In this document: positions 27,169 through 35,264 of the stretch, piece after piece
Numbering within the stretch: the first letter of the stretch is position 1
Layout: every line of letters begins with the position of its first letter
Origin: Olsenella intestinalis
GTDB taxonomy: Bacteria > Actinomycetota > Coriobacteriia > Coriobacteriales > Atopobiaceae
Length of the DNA: 64,000 nucleotides
Reading direction: 5' to 3'
Assembly: GCF_023276655.1 (NCBI RefSeq)
Contig: NZ_JALGRK010000002.1
Span: 546,433-610,432, forward strand
The notes under the pieces: generated by a model
Told to the model about the DNA's origin: nothing
The model's input: the letters and a program-made list of their open reading frames with translations, nothing else
The model's database searches: none
Translations under genes and position numbers: made by a program

Positions 27169-27215
27169 GGGTTCGTGCGTTGGCGTCCGCGCGTGCGCGG
27201 AATGAGGCCTGCGGC

Positions 27216-27740
27216 CTACTGGGTGACGACGACTGCGACCTCGCCGGCGTTGATGTGCTGCGGCGAGACGGGCTCGACCTTGGGAAGGTCGGTCGTGTTG
27301 GTGACGACCATGATGACGTCGTCCTGCTTGCCGGCGGCGATGATCTTGGAACGGTCGAAGGTCATGAGGGCCTGGCCGGCCTTGACGCGGTCGCCCTTGT
27401 TGACGAATCCGGTGAAGCCGTCGCCGCGCATCTCGACGGTGTCGATGCCGACGTGGATGAGGATCTCGACGCCGTTGTCGCCCATGAGGCCGAGGGCGTG
27501 CAGGGTGCCCGTGGTGACGGTCACCTCGCCGTCGACGGGCGAGTAGATGGTGTCGATCTCGGGCTTGATGACGACGCCCTTGCCCATGGCACCGGAGGAG
27601 AACACGGGGTCGGAGACGTCCTCCATGTTGATGACCTGGCCGGTCGTGGGAGCGTAGATGTTTGCGGGGACTGCCTCGACCTTGATGTCGTCGGGACGGC
27701 TGGGGGCCTCGGCCTTCTTGAACTTGTCAAAGATTCCCAT
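27216..27740 (-). CDS. PTS glucose-family EIIA component (stand-alone)
   Basis: The 174-residue product MGIFDKFKKAEAPSR... is an EIIA-Glc (Crr-like) phosphocarrier. The phosphorylated His is His96 in EILIHVGIDTVEM, with the partner His81 in GTLHALGLMGDNG. It takes phosphate from HPr and gives it to EIIB domains, and in many bacteria has regulatory duties. No EIIBC gene is adjacent, so it serves permeases encoded elsewhere. The start is an ATG at 27740 after GGAGC. It has its own promoter with a palindrome and a strong terminator, so it is monocistronic. Confidence 0.93.
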   Translation of the reverse strand: MGIFDKFKKAEAPSRPDDIKVEAVPANIYAPTTGQVINMEDVSDPVFSSGAMGKGVVIKPEIDTIYSPVDGEVTVTTGTLHALGLMGDNGVEILIHVGIDTVEMRGDGFTGFVNKGDRVKAGQALMTFDRSKIIAAGKQDDVIMVVTNTTDLPKVEPVSPQHINAGEVAVVVTQ

Positions 27741-27778
27741 GGTTTCGATGCTCCGATCAGGTTGGGGACTGCAGATGT

Positions 27779-27808
27779 CGATAACACAATTGTGACCATT
27801 GTAGTCAA
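27779..27808 (-). promoter_or_regulatory. EIIA-Glc promoter with CACAATTGTG palindrome
   Basis: On the minus strand TTGACT (27808-27803) and TTATCG (27784-27779) are 18 bases apart. The perfect 10-bp palindrome CACAATTGTG (27785-27794) abuts the -10, the position of a repressor site. Confidence 0.6.
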
Positions 27809-27940
27809 AAGCGAAATCTTCGCAGCAGGTCGCGCGCGAATGCGACCAATAAATCCGCCCGCGGTCGCACGTGGGCCCGACGCGGCCCGACGCGCCCCGT
27901 GGCCTCGCGTGACGGTTATGTGCCGCCAGGATTCCTCTGC

Positions 27941-27946
27941 TACAAT
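27941..27946 (+). promoter_or_regulatory. -10 element of rnpB
   Basis: TACAAT lies eight bases before the 5' end of RNase P RNA. A TTATGT at 27916 is a weak -35 candidate with a 19-base spacer. Confidence 0.55.
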
Positions 27947-27953
27947 TTCTCTC

Positions 27954-28304
27954 GCGAAGTGGACCAGACGATCGCGGGGCACCTTGCGTGCCATGAGGAA
28001 AGTCCGGGCTCCACAGGGCAGGATGCTGGCTAACGGCCAGGCAGGGTAACCTGACGGAAAGCGCCGCAGAAAAGAAGACTCCCACCTACCGCAAGGTAAA
28101 GGGAAAAGCTGAAACGGTGGTGTAAGAGACCACCAGCGTCGTGGCGACACGGCGGCTTGGCAAGCCCCATCCGGAGCAAACGCAAATAGGAGCGCTATGG
28201 TGTGGCCCGCACTGCGCTCGGGTTGCGCGCTAGAGGGCGTCGGCAACGACGTCAGTAGATAAATGATCGTCCTCGACAGAACCCGGCTTATCGGCCCGCT
28301 TCGC
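27954..28304 (+). ncRNA. rnpB: RNase P RNA, type A
   Basis: The RNA subunit matures tRNA 5' ends. The conserved GAGGAAAGTCCGGGCTCC is near 27994, and ACAGAACCCGGCTTATCGG is near 28276, with the core AGAGACCACC and GCAAATAGG-type elements between. The 5' end GCGAAG pairs with the terminal CTTCGC to close P1, setting the limits at 27954 and 28304. The length of 351 is in the usual range. Confidence 0.95.
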
Positions 28305-28315
28305 ACCCTTCAAAC

Positions 28316-28346
28316 AAAAAAGGCCCCGCAGAGCGGGGCCTTTTTT
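28316..28346. terminator. Bidirectional terminator between rnpB and divIVA
   Basis: AAAAAAGGCCCCGC-AGA-GCGGGGCCTTTTTT is perfectly symmetrical, with T-runs for both strands. Confidence 0.95.
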
Positions 28347-28364
28347 GTTACCTGTTGGTTCCGA

Positions 28365-29057
28365 CTAGTCGAGGTCGCTGAAGTCGGAGGGAGCCGCGGA
28401 CGGCGAGTAGGAGACCTGCTCGCTCTCGGGCTCGGGAGTGCTCGACTGCTGGACCGGGGCCGGGGCGGAGGAGACGCGGGTGGTGCGGCCGGAGCCGTTG
28501 GGCGTGCTGATCCTCTGCTGCGGGAAGACGGAGTCCGCATCGTCGATGAAGTGCTGGAGGAGCTTCTTGTACTCGGCGCGGAAGTCCTCGCGGGACTGCT
28601 TGAGGCGGTCGATCTCGTCGAGCTCGTTCTGCTTCTCGGCGAGCGCCTGGCGAATGACCTCGCGGGCCTTCTGGTCGGCCTCGTTGCGGATGTTCTCGGC
28701 GTTGGTGCGAGCGTCGGAGATGAGCTTGTCGGCGCTCTGCTGGGCGACGATGAGGACCTGCGAGATCTGGCGCTCGGAGGCGGAGAAGTCGGCAACGGTC
28801 TGTGCGGGAGAGGGCGCGGGCGCCGGGGCGGCGCTGCTCTGCTCCTTGAGCTGGGCGACCTGGGCCTGGGCGGCGGCGAGCTGCTGCTCGGAGCTGTTAA
28901 GCCTGCCCTTGAGGTCGGCGATCTTCTGGAGCATCGCGTCGACCTCGCTCGCAAGCTGGTCGAGGAAGGCGTCGACCTCCTCGGTGTTGTAGCCGTCCTC
29001 GTGCTTCTTCGCCTGCGAGAACGTCATCTGCTCGATGTCAGCTGGAGTGATAGCCAT
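28365..29057 (-). CDS. divIVA: DivIVA cell-division/polar scaffold protein
   Basis: The 230-residue product starts MAITPADIEQMTFSQAKKHEDGYNTEEVDAFLDQ, the membrane-curvature-binding N-domain of DivIVA. Two long coiled-coil stretches (about 30-75 and 90-165) follow, then a Pro/Ser-rich tail. DivIVA organises septum and pole growth in Gram-positives. The ATG at 29057 follows AAGGAG. It is the last gene of the dcw-linked string, after yggT, and ends at a strong terminator. Confidence 0.93.
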   Translation of the reverse strand: MAITPADIEQMTFSQAKKHEDGYNTEEVDAFLDQLASEVDAMLQKIADLKGRLNSSEQQLAAAQAQVAQLKEQSSAAPAPAPSPAQTVADFSASERQISQVLIVAQQSADKLISDARTNAENIRNEADQKAREVIRQALAEKQNELDEIDRLKQSREDFRAEYKKLLQHFIDDADSVFPQQRISTPNGSGRTTRVSSAPAPVQQSSTPEPESEQVSYSPSAAPSDFSDLD

Positions 29058-29129
29058 ATCTGCTCCTTATCAATTGCCACTATGCTGCGATAGCTGTACA
29101 GATAAACAACGTAAACAAGTATATCGAAT

Positions 29130-29375
29130 CTAAATCAAGAAACGCCTCAAAAGCCAAAGAACAAGTATCGCGACCATAGGCGATACGTCTACGCCGCCAA
29201 ATGGCGGCAAAATGCGCCTGAAGAGCCGCAGATAGGGCTCGACGAGCTTTCCGAGCGCCCCGTAGAACTCGCCCACGGGCGAGTCGGCGGAGCGGACGAA
29301 CCACGAGAGGATCGTGTAGACGATGATGAGGATCTCGTAGGCGTAGATGAGGCGTGAGATGAGCGTATGTAGCAC
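29130..29375 (-). CDS. yggT: YggT family membrane protein
   Basis: The 81-residue product has two hydrophobic helices (residues 5-25, 65-80) and the family block SWFVRSADSPVGEFYGALGKLVEPYLRLFR. The start is GTG 29375 behind GAGGAG. YggT proteins sit between sepF and divIVA in Gram-positives and are thought to help division or envelope processes; the exact role is unknown. The gap of 72 bases to divIVA is A/T-rich and may hold a divIVA promoter. Confidence 0.88.
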   Translation of the reverse strand: MLHTLISRLIYAYEILIIVYTILSWFVRSADSPVGEFYGALGKLVEPYLRLFRRILPPFGGVDVSPMVAILVLWLLRRFLI

Positions 29376-29420
29376 GAATGCTCCTCGTTGGAGGCTGTGG
29401 TCAAGGCTGTGGTGGCGACG

Positions 29421-30233
29421 CTACTTCGCGCGCGAGAGCTCCTCGGTGCGGGCGAGGGCGGCGTCGACGGCCTCCTCCACCCCGAAGACGAGGTTGGGCT
29501 CGAGCTCGCGCAGGCCAGCGGCGGTCGTGCCGCCGGGCGAGGTGACCCGCTCCATGTAGGAGCGCGGGTGCTCGCCGGAGTCGAGCATCTGCTGGCATAC
29601 GCCGCGCATGGTGGTGAGAACCATCTCGCGGCAGTCGGCGGCGGGAAGCCCCTTCTCGACGCCCGAGCGCGTCATCGCGTCCACCATGAGGGCGATGTAG
29701 GCCGGGCCGCAGCTCACGACCGCGCCCTCGGCGTCCAACTGGTCCTCGCGCATGACCTTCGCGCAGCCGAGGGCGCCGAAGATGGCGCACGCGAGCTCGA
29801 CGTCGGCATCGTTGGAGCGCGATCCGCGGCAGACCGCGGTCGCGCCCGAGAGGACCTGGACGGGCAGGTTGGGCATCACGCGCACGACGCGCGTGTCGGG
29901 CAGGAGCGACTCGAGGGTCGCAAGCGACACGCCGGCGGCGATCGAGATCACGGCGGCGGAGCCGAGGTGATCGGCGGCATCGCGAGCGACGCCGGGAAGG
30001 ATCTGCGGCTTGACGGCGAGAATGACGACGTCGGGGTTCTCGGCGAGCATGTCGGCCGTGTCCGCGAAGGTGCGGATGGAGCTCTTCTCGAGCTCCGCGC
30101 GCTTCTCGGCGGAGGGGTCGCTGACGAGCACGCGCGACGCGTCGGCGGCACCGGATGCGACGAGGCCGGACGCGATCGCCCCGCCCATGGAGCCGGCGCC
30201 GATGACGGCGACGACGGAATCGATCTTCTGCAT
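29421..30233 (-). CDS. proC: Pyrroline-5-carboxylate reductase
   Basis: ProC performs the last step of proline synthesis with NAD(P)H. The 270-residue product has the Rossmann motif VIGAGSMGGAIASGL, ILAVKPQILPG, RVMPNLPVQVLSGATAV and the C-terminal substrate signature ERVTSPGGTTAAGL. It lies five bases from the end of sepF in the dcw-linked operon, an arrangement common in Gram-positives. Confidence 0.94.
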   Translation of the reverse strand: MQKIDSVVAVIGAGSMGGAIASGLVASGAADASRVLVSDPSAEKRAELEKSSIRTFADTADMLAENPDVVILAVKPQILPGVARDAADHLGSAAVISIAAGVSLATLESLLPDTRVVRVMPNLPVQVLSGATAVCRGSRSNDADVELACAIFGALGCAKVMREDQLDAEGAVVSCGPAYIALMVDAMTRSGVEKGLPAADCREMVLTTMRGVCQQMLDSGEHPRSYMERVTSPGGTTAAGLRELEPNLVFGVEEAVDAALARTEELSRAK

Positions 30234-30237
30234 TGCC

Positions 30238-30966
30238 CTACCTCTCGATGAAGCCGTCAGAGGCGAGCTTGTCGAGGTCGGACTGCGAGAGCGTGACGCC
30301 CTGGGGCATCACCGCGAAGACACGGTCGCCGAGCTCGTCGACCTGTCCGCCCACGCCGCACGTGAGGCCGAACGAGAAGTCGAGGATGCGCTTGGCGATC
30401 TCGATGTTCGTGTTCTTGAAGACGAGGACCACGGGCTGGTTCGTGCGCACACGGCGGACGACCATCTGCACGTCGTCGTAGGAGACGGGCTTGAGCACGT
30501 AGGGCGGGAGCTGGCCGGAGTTCACGCGCGGCACGGGCTTGAGGCCGATGTCGCCGGGCGTGTGGCCGCCGGTGGTGTTGCCCAGCAGGCTGTCGGGCGA
30601 GCCGTAGTCGTGCTGCGGCTGCGCCGGGATGGAGGTCGTCTCCTCCGCGGCGTAGGAGTCGCGGTAGTCGGTGCGCGGCGCGTAGCTCGGGCGCGCGGCG
30701 GCAGAGGGCTGGTAGGAGACGTCACGACCGTAGCTCGCCGAGCTCGGGGCGCTCGTCGACGGGGTGCCGTCGACGAGGCGACCGGAGCGGGTGTAGACCG
30801 AGACGCTCTCGGCCTCGGGCCTGCGGCTGTTGCCGAGGAGCCCACCGTTCTCGTAGGAGTCGCCCCTGGAGTCCTGGGGCTCGTCGTAGTCGTCGTAGTA
30901 CTCGTCGTCGTAGTAGTCGTCACCGGCGGGACGAAGCCTGTCCCTGATGTTGTCGAGGAAGCTCAT
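30238..30966 (-). CDS. sepF: Cell division protein SepF
   Basis: The 242-residue product starts with the membrane-binding helix MSFLDNIRDRLRPAG. A long acidic Tyr/Asp-rich and Ser/Pro-rich linker follows, then the SepF domain from about residue 155 (VLKPVSYDDVQMVVRRV ... RILDFSFGLTCGVGGQV). SepF bundles FtsZ and anchors it to the membrane. As no ftsA is seen in this cluster, SepF is the likely main anchor. The ATG at 30966 follows GGAAGGCGAGGC. The linker is longer than in Bacillus SepF (about 150 residues in total). Confidence 0.93.
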   Translation of the reverse strand: MSFLDNIRDRLRPAGDDYYDDEYYDDYDEPQDSRGDSYENGGLLGNSRRPEAESVSVYTRSGRLVDGTPSTSAPSSASYGRDVSYQPSAAARPSYAPRTDYRDSYAAEETTSIPAQPQHDYGSPDSLLGNTTGGHTPGDIGLKPVPRVNSGQLPPYVLKPVSYDDVQMVVRRVRTNQPVVLVFKNTNIEIAKRILDFSFGLTCGVGGQVDELGDRVFAVMPQGVTLSQSDLDKLASDGFIER

Positions 30967-31022
30967 TGTTGCCTCGCCTTCCTGGCCCGGCCAAGCCGCT
31001 GCCAATTGCCAAGTCCTGTCAC

Positions 31023-31754
31023 CTAGTCTAGCGCGTAGCCTGGGTCGAACACGCACCTTCCAAGCCTAACGAGGGTCGAGCCCTCTTCGATTGCAATAGT
31101 GAAATCGTCACTCATTCCGCAGGATAGCACTTCGAGCTCGCAGCCAAGGTCCGCCCTCAGCTCATCGCGCAGCTCTCGCAGCCCGGCGAAGGTCGAGCGG
31201 GCGCGAGCCGCGTCGCCGCGCGGTGCCATGGTCATGAGGCCGCGCACGCTGATGCCGGGAAGCGCGAGCAGCTGCCCGAAGGACGCGTGAGCCTCCTCGG
31301 GGGAAAGGCCCGACTTCGACTCCTCGCCCGAGACGTTGACCTCGACCAGCACGTCTGCGACGGTCTCGCGGACCTCGGCGCGCTTGGAGATGGCCTCCGC
31401 CAGGTGCATCGACGAGACGGAATGGATGAGGCGCACGTTGCCGAGCACCTGGTTGATCTTGTTGACCTGCAGGTTGCCGATCATGTCGAAGCGTGCGTCG
31501 GCGGCCTCGCCGCGAGGCGCGAGCCCCTCGAGCTTGCGCTTGAGCTCCTGCGGGCGGTTCTCCCCGAAGGCGCGCCAGCCGGCCTGCCAGGCAAGCTCGA
31601 CCTCGTCGACGCCGACGGTCTTCGAGACCGCGACAAGCTGCACGTCAGAGACGTCCCGCCCCGAGCGCTCGCAGGCGCCCTCCACGCGACGGAGGATCTC
31701 CTCTCGACGCCTTTTGAGGAAGGAGAGGTACTCGTCCCTCTGGTCGTCTTCCAT
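31023..31754 (-). CDS. yggS: YggS family PLP homeostasis protein
   Basis: The 243-residue product is a single-domain PLP-barrel protein: LVAVSKTVGVDEV carries the PLP lysine, followed by FGENRPQELKRK, FDMIGNLQVNKINQV, VNVSGEESKSGL and LSCGMSDDFTIAIEEGSTLVRLGR. Members buffer pyridoxal phosphate. The family's usual IGHLQ reads IGNLQ here. The start overlaps the pgeF stop (TAATG). It lies between pgeF and sepF as in many actinobacteria and firmicutes. Confidence 0.94.
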   Translation of the reverse strand: MEDDQRDEYLSFLKRRREEILRRVEGACERSGRDVSDVQLVAVSKTVGVDEVELAWQAGWRAFGENRPQELKRKLEGLAPRGEAADARFDMIGNLQVNKINQVLGNVRLIHSVSSMHLAEAISKRAEVRETVADVLVEVNVSGEESKSGLSPEEAHASFGQLLALPGISVRGLMTMAPRGDAARARSTFAGLRELRDELRADLGCELEVLSCGMSDDFTIAIEEGSTLVRLGRCVFDPGYALD

Positions 31755-32584
31755 TACGCTGCTCCCCCACTTTCACTGGTGTCCCGCGGGATGTACGCGA
31801 CGGCGCCGTGGCGCCCGCACGCGCCCCGCGAGGCGCGATACGAATAGAACCGGTCGGTCGCGTGCGGCGTGGAGACGCCGCAGGACGCGATCGCCGACGC
31901 GCTCATGCCCGCCTCGACGAGCGCCGAGGTGATGCAGAACGAGAGGTCGAGGTTTCGCCTGCCGAGAAGAGCGCCGTCGCCGAACTCGCCGGCAAACTCG
32001 CGAGCCAGGTCAACCGAGACCTCGTAGTCCGCGGCCTCGATGTGCGGCCCGACATAGGCCGTGGCACTGCTCGCAGGCAGGCCCGTCAGCTCGCAGAGGG
32101 CGCTGAGCGCCTTGGCGGCGATCCGGGCGCGCGTGCCGCGCCAGCCGGAGTGCACGACCGCGAAGGCCCCGTGCTGGACGAGGACGACGGGCACGCAGTC
32201 GGCGTAGCACAGAAGCACCGGCACGCCGGGCACGCAGCAGACCACGCCGTCAGCCCCCTCGCGCGCGTCGGCGGCAAGGCGCGCCACGGCCTCGTCCGAG
32301 CCGTCGTCGACGACGACGAGGCGGTCGCCGTGCACCTGCCTCGGGCTGACGAGGCGCCCGGCGTCGGCGCCGGCGCCGATCGCGCCCATGACGCGCTCGC
32401 GGTTGGCACGCACGCTCTTCTCGTCGTCGTCACAGTCGAGCGACAGGTTGAGCGACGAGAACCGCCCCGTCGAGCAGCCTCCCGTTCGCTCGGTAAAAGC
32501 GAGCGTGACCCCGCCCGGGCGAGCGGTGTCGCCCAGCAGGGTCACGCCATTCGAGACGTATCTCGTGAGTCCCGGCACGGCCAT
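31754..32584 (-). CDS. pgeF: Peptidoglycan editing factor PgeF (YfiH/laccase-domain)
   Basis: The 276-residue product has the metal-ligand motifs RQVHGDRL, CYADCVPVVLV and FAVVHSGWRGTRARIA. The C-terminal HATDRFYSYRASRGACGRHGAVAYI is typical of the YfiH family, which removes wrongly incorporated residues from muropeptide precursors and can act on purine nucleosides. It follows ftsZ after two bases and is coupled to yggS. Confidence 0.93.
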   Translation of the reverse strand: MAVPGLTRYVSNGVTLLGDTARPGGVTLAFTERTGGCSTGRFSSLNLSLDCDDDEKSVRANRERVMGAIGAGADAGRLVSPRQVHGDRLVVVDDGSDEAVARLAADAREGADGVVCCVPGVPVLLCYADCVPVVLVQHGAFAVVHSGWRGTRARIAAKALSALCELTGLPASSATAYVGPHIEAADYEVSVDLAREFAGEFGDGALLGRRNLDLSFCITSALVEAGMSASAIASCGVSTPHATDRFYSYRASRGACGRHGAVAYIPRDTSESGGAA

Positions 32585-32586
32585 GG

Positions 32587-33708
32587 CTAGAGGCGGCTGT
32601 GCTTCAGGAAGTCGGGAATGTCGAACTCCTTGTCGTTCGTGGAGCTCGTGGTGTGGGTCGGGGTGCTGGGTGCGGGAGCAGGCGCGGGGCGGCTGGACTC
32701 GCGCTTGGGGGTGCGCTCGACGTTGAGGGTCGGCAGCGACGTCTGGACGTTCGCGTCGTTGAAGCCCGTCGCGATGACGGTCACGCGGACCTGGTCGCCG
32801 AGGGACTCGTCGACGACGGTGCCGAAGATGATGTTGGCGTCGGGGTCGACGTTCTGCGCGACGAGGTCGGCGGCGTCGTTGATCTCCTGGATGCCGAGGT
32901 CCTTGTTGCCGGCGACGGAGAGCAGGACGCGCGTGGCGCCGTCGATCGAGGTCTCGAGCAGCGGGCTCGAGATGGCCTGGGCGGCCGCGTCGGAGGCGCG
33001 GGTGTCGCCGGAGGCGGTGCCGACGCCCATCATCGCGGTGCCGGCGCCGCGCATGATCGTGCAGACGTCAGCGAAGTCGAGGTTGATCAGGCCCGGGACC
33101 GTGATCAGGTCCGTGATGCCCTGGGTGCCCTGGCACAGCACGTCGTCGGCCATGCGGAACGCCTCGAGGAAGGAGGTCTTCTTCTCGGAGAGGTCGAGCA
33201 GGCGGTCGTTCGGGATGACGATGAGGGCGTCGACGTTGTCGGCAAGCCTCTGGACGCCGTCGGCCGCGCGGTTGGTGCGGGGGCGACCCTCGAAGGTGAA
33301 GGGCTTGGTGACGACGCCCACGGTGAGGGCGCCCACGTCGTTCTTGGCGATGTCGGCGACGACGGGAGCGGCGCCCGTGCCGGTGCCGCCACCCTCGCCC
33401 GCGGTGATGAAGACCATGTCGGCGCCAGCGAGGGCCTGCTTGATCTCGTCGTGGCTGTCCTCGGCCGCCTCGGCGCCCACCTCGGGGTTGGCGCCGGCGC
33501 CCAGGCCGCGGGTGATGTCGGCGCCGATGTGCACCTTGATGTCGGCGTCGGAAATGGCAAGGGCCTGGGCATCGGTGTTGATGGCGACGAACTCGACGCC
33601 GCGGATGCCCTCCTCGATCATGCGGTTGACGGCGTTCGTGCCGCCGCCACCGACGCCGACGACCTTGATGACGGCAAGGTAGTTGCTGGGGATGTCGTTC
33701 TCGATCAT
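32587..33708 (-). CDS. ftsZ: Cell division protein FtsZ
   Basis: FtsZ is the tubulin-like GTPase of the division ring. From the ATG at 33708 the product is 373 residues, with [15 protein letters not shown], the tubulin signature [23 protein letters not shown], and the C-terminal conserved peptide [10 protein letters not shown]. This start has a perfect AGGAGG six bases upstream. The frame stays open to an ATG at 33852, adding 48 Glu/Ala/Pro-rich residues, but that codon has no Shine-Dalgarno. The SD is written in rare CGA-GGA-GGA codons, which argues for 33708; use of both starts is possible. Confidence 0.95.
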   Translation of the reverse strand: MIENDIPSNYLAVIKVVGVGGGGTNAVNRMIEEGIRGVEFVAINTDAQALAISDADIKVHIGADITRGLGAGANPEVGAEAAEDSHDEIKQALAGADMVFITAGEGGGTGTGAAPVVADIAKNDVGALTVGVVTKPFTFEGRPRTNRAADGVQRLADNVDALIVIPNDRLLDLSEKKTSFLEAFRMADDVLCQGTQGITDLITVPGLINLDFADVCTIMRGAGTAMMGVGTASGDTRASDAAAQAISSPLLETSIDGATRVLLSVAGNKDLGIQEINDAADLVAQNVDPDANIIFGTVVDESLGDQVRVTVIATGFNDANVQTSLPTLNVERTPKRESSRPAPAPAPSTPTHTTSSTNDKEFDIPDFLKHSRL

Positions 33709-34006
33709 GGTTCCTCCTCGCTTGGCGACGGTGGCCTCGGGAGCCTTGGGGGCCTCGACCACTTCCCTTGCGGGCTCTGCCTTCTCGGTCTCGATGCTGA
33801 TCCGAGCGACGCTGCCCTGGACGTTCTGCGTCCTGCTGTGCTTCATTTCCATACGTTGTGCTTTCGTCCGATTACATGGTGCCTTGCGTAAACCCTAAAC
33901 CTCAGGTAGAGATATATAGCTTATCCAAAGCGACGTATAATTGCACACTTGAACTGAGTGCGTCAACCAATTTGTCGAAAATTTTGAACGCGCCGGTCAC
34001 CGCAGG
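33709..34006 (-). promoter_or_regulatory. ftsZ leader and A/T-rich promoter region
   Basis: Bases 33853-34006 are markedly A/T-rich against the surroundings and contain TTGACG on the minus strand. TATACG and TATATAT follow downstream, but none at a normal 17-base spacing. Bases 33709-33852 are GC-rich and open in the ftsZ frame. A dedicated ftsZ promoter is likely, though I cannot name its exact elements. Confidence 0.5.
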
Positions 34007-34027
34007 CGAGAAGAGCCTGCCCCGCGG

Positions 34028-35257
34028 CTACTCCCCGGCCGTCGATGCGGCCTGGCCCTGGCCCTGGCCCGCGTCGCCCGACTGGGCCTCGGACTGCGCC
34101 GCGCTCGCCTCGCCGGCAGCCGTCGTCGTCGCGTCGGTCACGCCGGTGGCCGTCGTCGCGTCGGTCGTCGCGCCAGTCCCCGTCGCGCCCGTCGTCGCGC
34201 CCGTCGTCGCGCCGTCGACCTTCTGCGAGGCGTCGGCGTAGTCCTGGCCCGACGTGCCGCTCCCCTGCCCGACGCTGTCCGACGACACCATGCGGTAGGA
34301 CGGCTTCGACGGCACGCGCACGTTGATGTAGGTGAGCTTGCCCGCGTACTTCGAGAGGATCTCCTTGATGACGCTCTCCTTCGAGTCCACGCTCGTGGCC
34401 GGCCCGAGCGAGATCTCGACCCCGTTCTCGAGCACGCACGAGATGCTGTCGAGGCTCGACGCCGAGAAGCTCACGATCTTGTCGGAGAGCTCCTTCGAGA
34501 AGAGGCTGCGGTAGGTCGAGATCGCGTCGAGCACGTCGTCGGTGGCCTTCGAGCCCGCGACGGGGCTCACGGTCGGCGGCGTCCCGGTGATGAGCATGAC
34601 GCCCATCTCGCGCGCCTTAGCGAGCGCCACCTCGTTGATCGACTTGCCCTGGCCGACGCTGAGCGGCACGGGCTCGATCCACACGTTGCCCGAGCCCAGG
34701 CACCACGCCATGTTGCCGGTGCTCATGAGCACGAGGCTGTCCACGGCGCGCTCGTGCACCTCGATCTTGAGCGTCGACGGGAACTCGCGCACGTAGGACA
34801 CCTCACCCACCCACGGGTTCTTGCGCAGGTTGTTGGTGACGGCGGCCTCGTCGAGGTTGAGCAGCGTCGAGCCCGCGGGCACGTTCGCCAGCTTCGCGAT
34901 GTTGGCCGACGTGATGTGCTCGGTCGAGTCGGCGACCACGGTCTGGATCGAGAACGCCGGCGTGTACGAGAGCAGCAGGTAGCCGAGAAGAGCCACCAGC
35001 GCGATCGCGGCCACCACGATCCCGCCCACGATCACGTGGCGCACGTGGGAGCGCTTGGCGCCCCTCTCTCCCGCGGAGACGCGCTGGTCGGGCACCGGCT
35101 TGCGTGCCGGCGCGGCCGCACGGGCCGCCGGGCGCTGCCGGGCGCCGCGCGAGCGGCCGGCGCCACCCGCGCGCGACGTGCGCGGCGCCTGCGAGCGGGC
35201 GCGGGGCGCGGACCCCCTCGGGGTCGCCCTCCTCTGGTTGCGAGAGTCCTGAGCCAT
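34028..35257 (-). CDS. ftsQ: Cell division protein FtsQ/DivIB
   Basis: The 409-residue product has a very basic Arg/Ala/Pro-rich cytoplasmic head (1-70), one membrane helix (HVIVGGIVVAAIALVALLGY) and a POTRA domain (FSIQTVVADSTEHITSANIAKLANVPAGSTLLNLD). The FtsQ domain has NPWVGEVSYVREFPSTLKIEVHER. A low-complexity Thr/Ala/Gly/Asp tail of about 80 residues (ATTGATTGATGTGATTDA) closes it. FtsQ links FtsL and its partner to the divisome. It is encoded between murB and ftsZ as usual. The start at 35257 is an ATG. The tail is unusual and probably recently expanded. Confidence 0.92.
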   Translation of the reverse strand: MAQDSRNQRRATPRGSAPRARSQAPRTSRAGGAGRSRGARQRPAARAAAPARKPVPDQRVSAGERGAKRSHVRHVIVGGIVVAAIALVALLGYLLLSYTPAFSIQTVVADSTEHITSANIAKLANVPAGSTLLNLDEAAVTNNLRKNPWVGEVSYVREFPSTLKIEVHERAVDSLVLMSTGNMAWCLGSGNVWIEPVPLSVGQGKSINEVALAKAREMGVMLITGTPPTVSPVAGSKATDDVLDAISTYRSLFSKELSDKIVSFSASSLDSISCVLENGVEISLGPATSVDSKESVIKEILSKYAGKLTYINVRVPSKPSYRMVSSDSVGQGSGTSGQDYADASQKVDGATTGATTGATGTGATTDATTATGVTDATTTAAGEASAAQSEAQSGDAGQGQGQAASTAGE

Positions 35258-35264
35258 CGTGATC

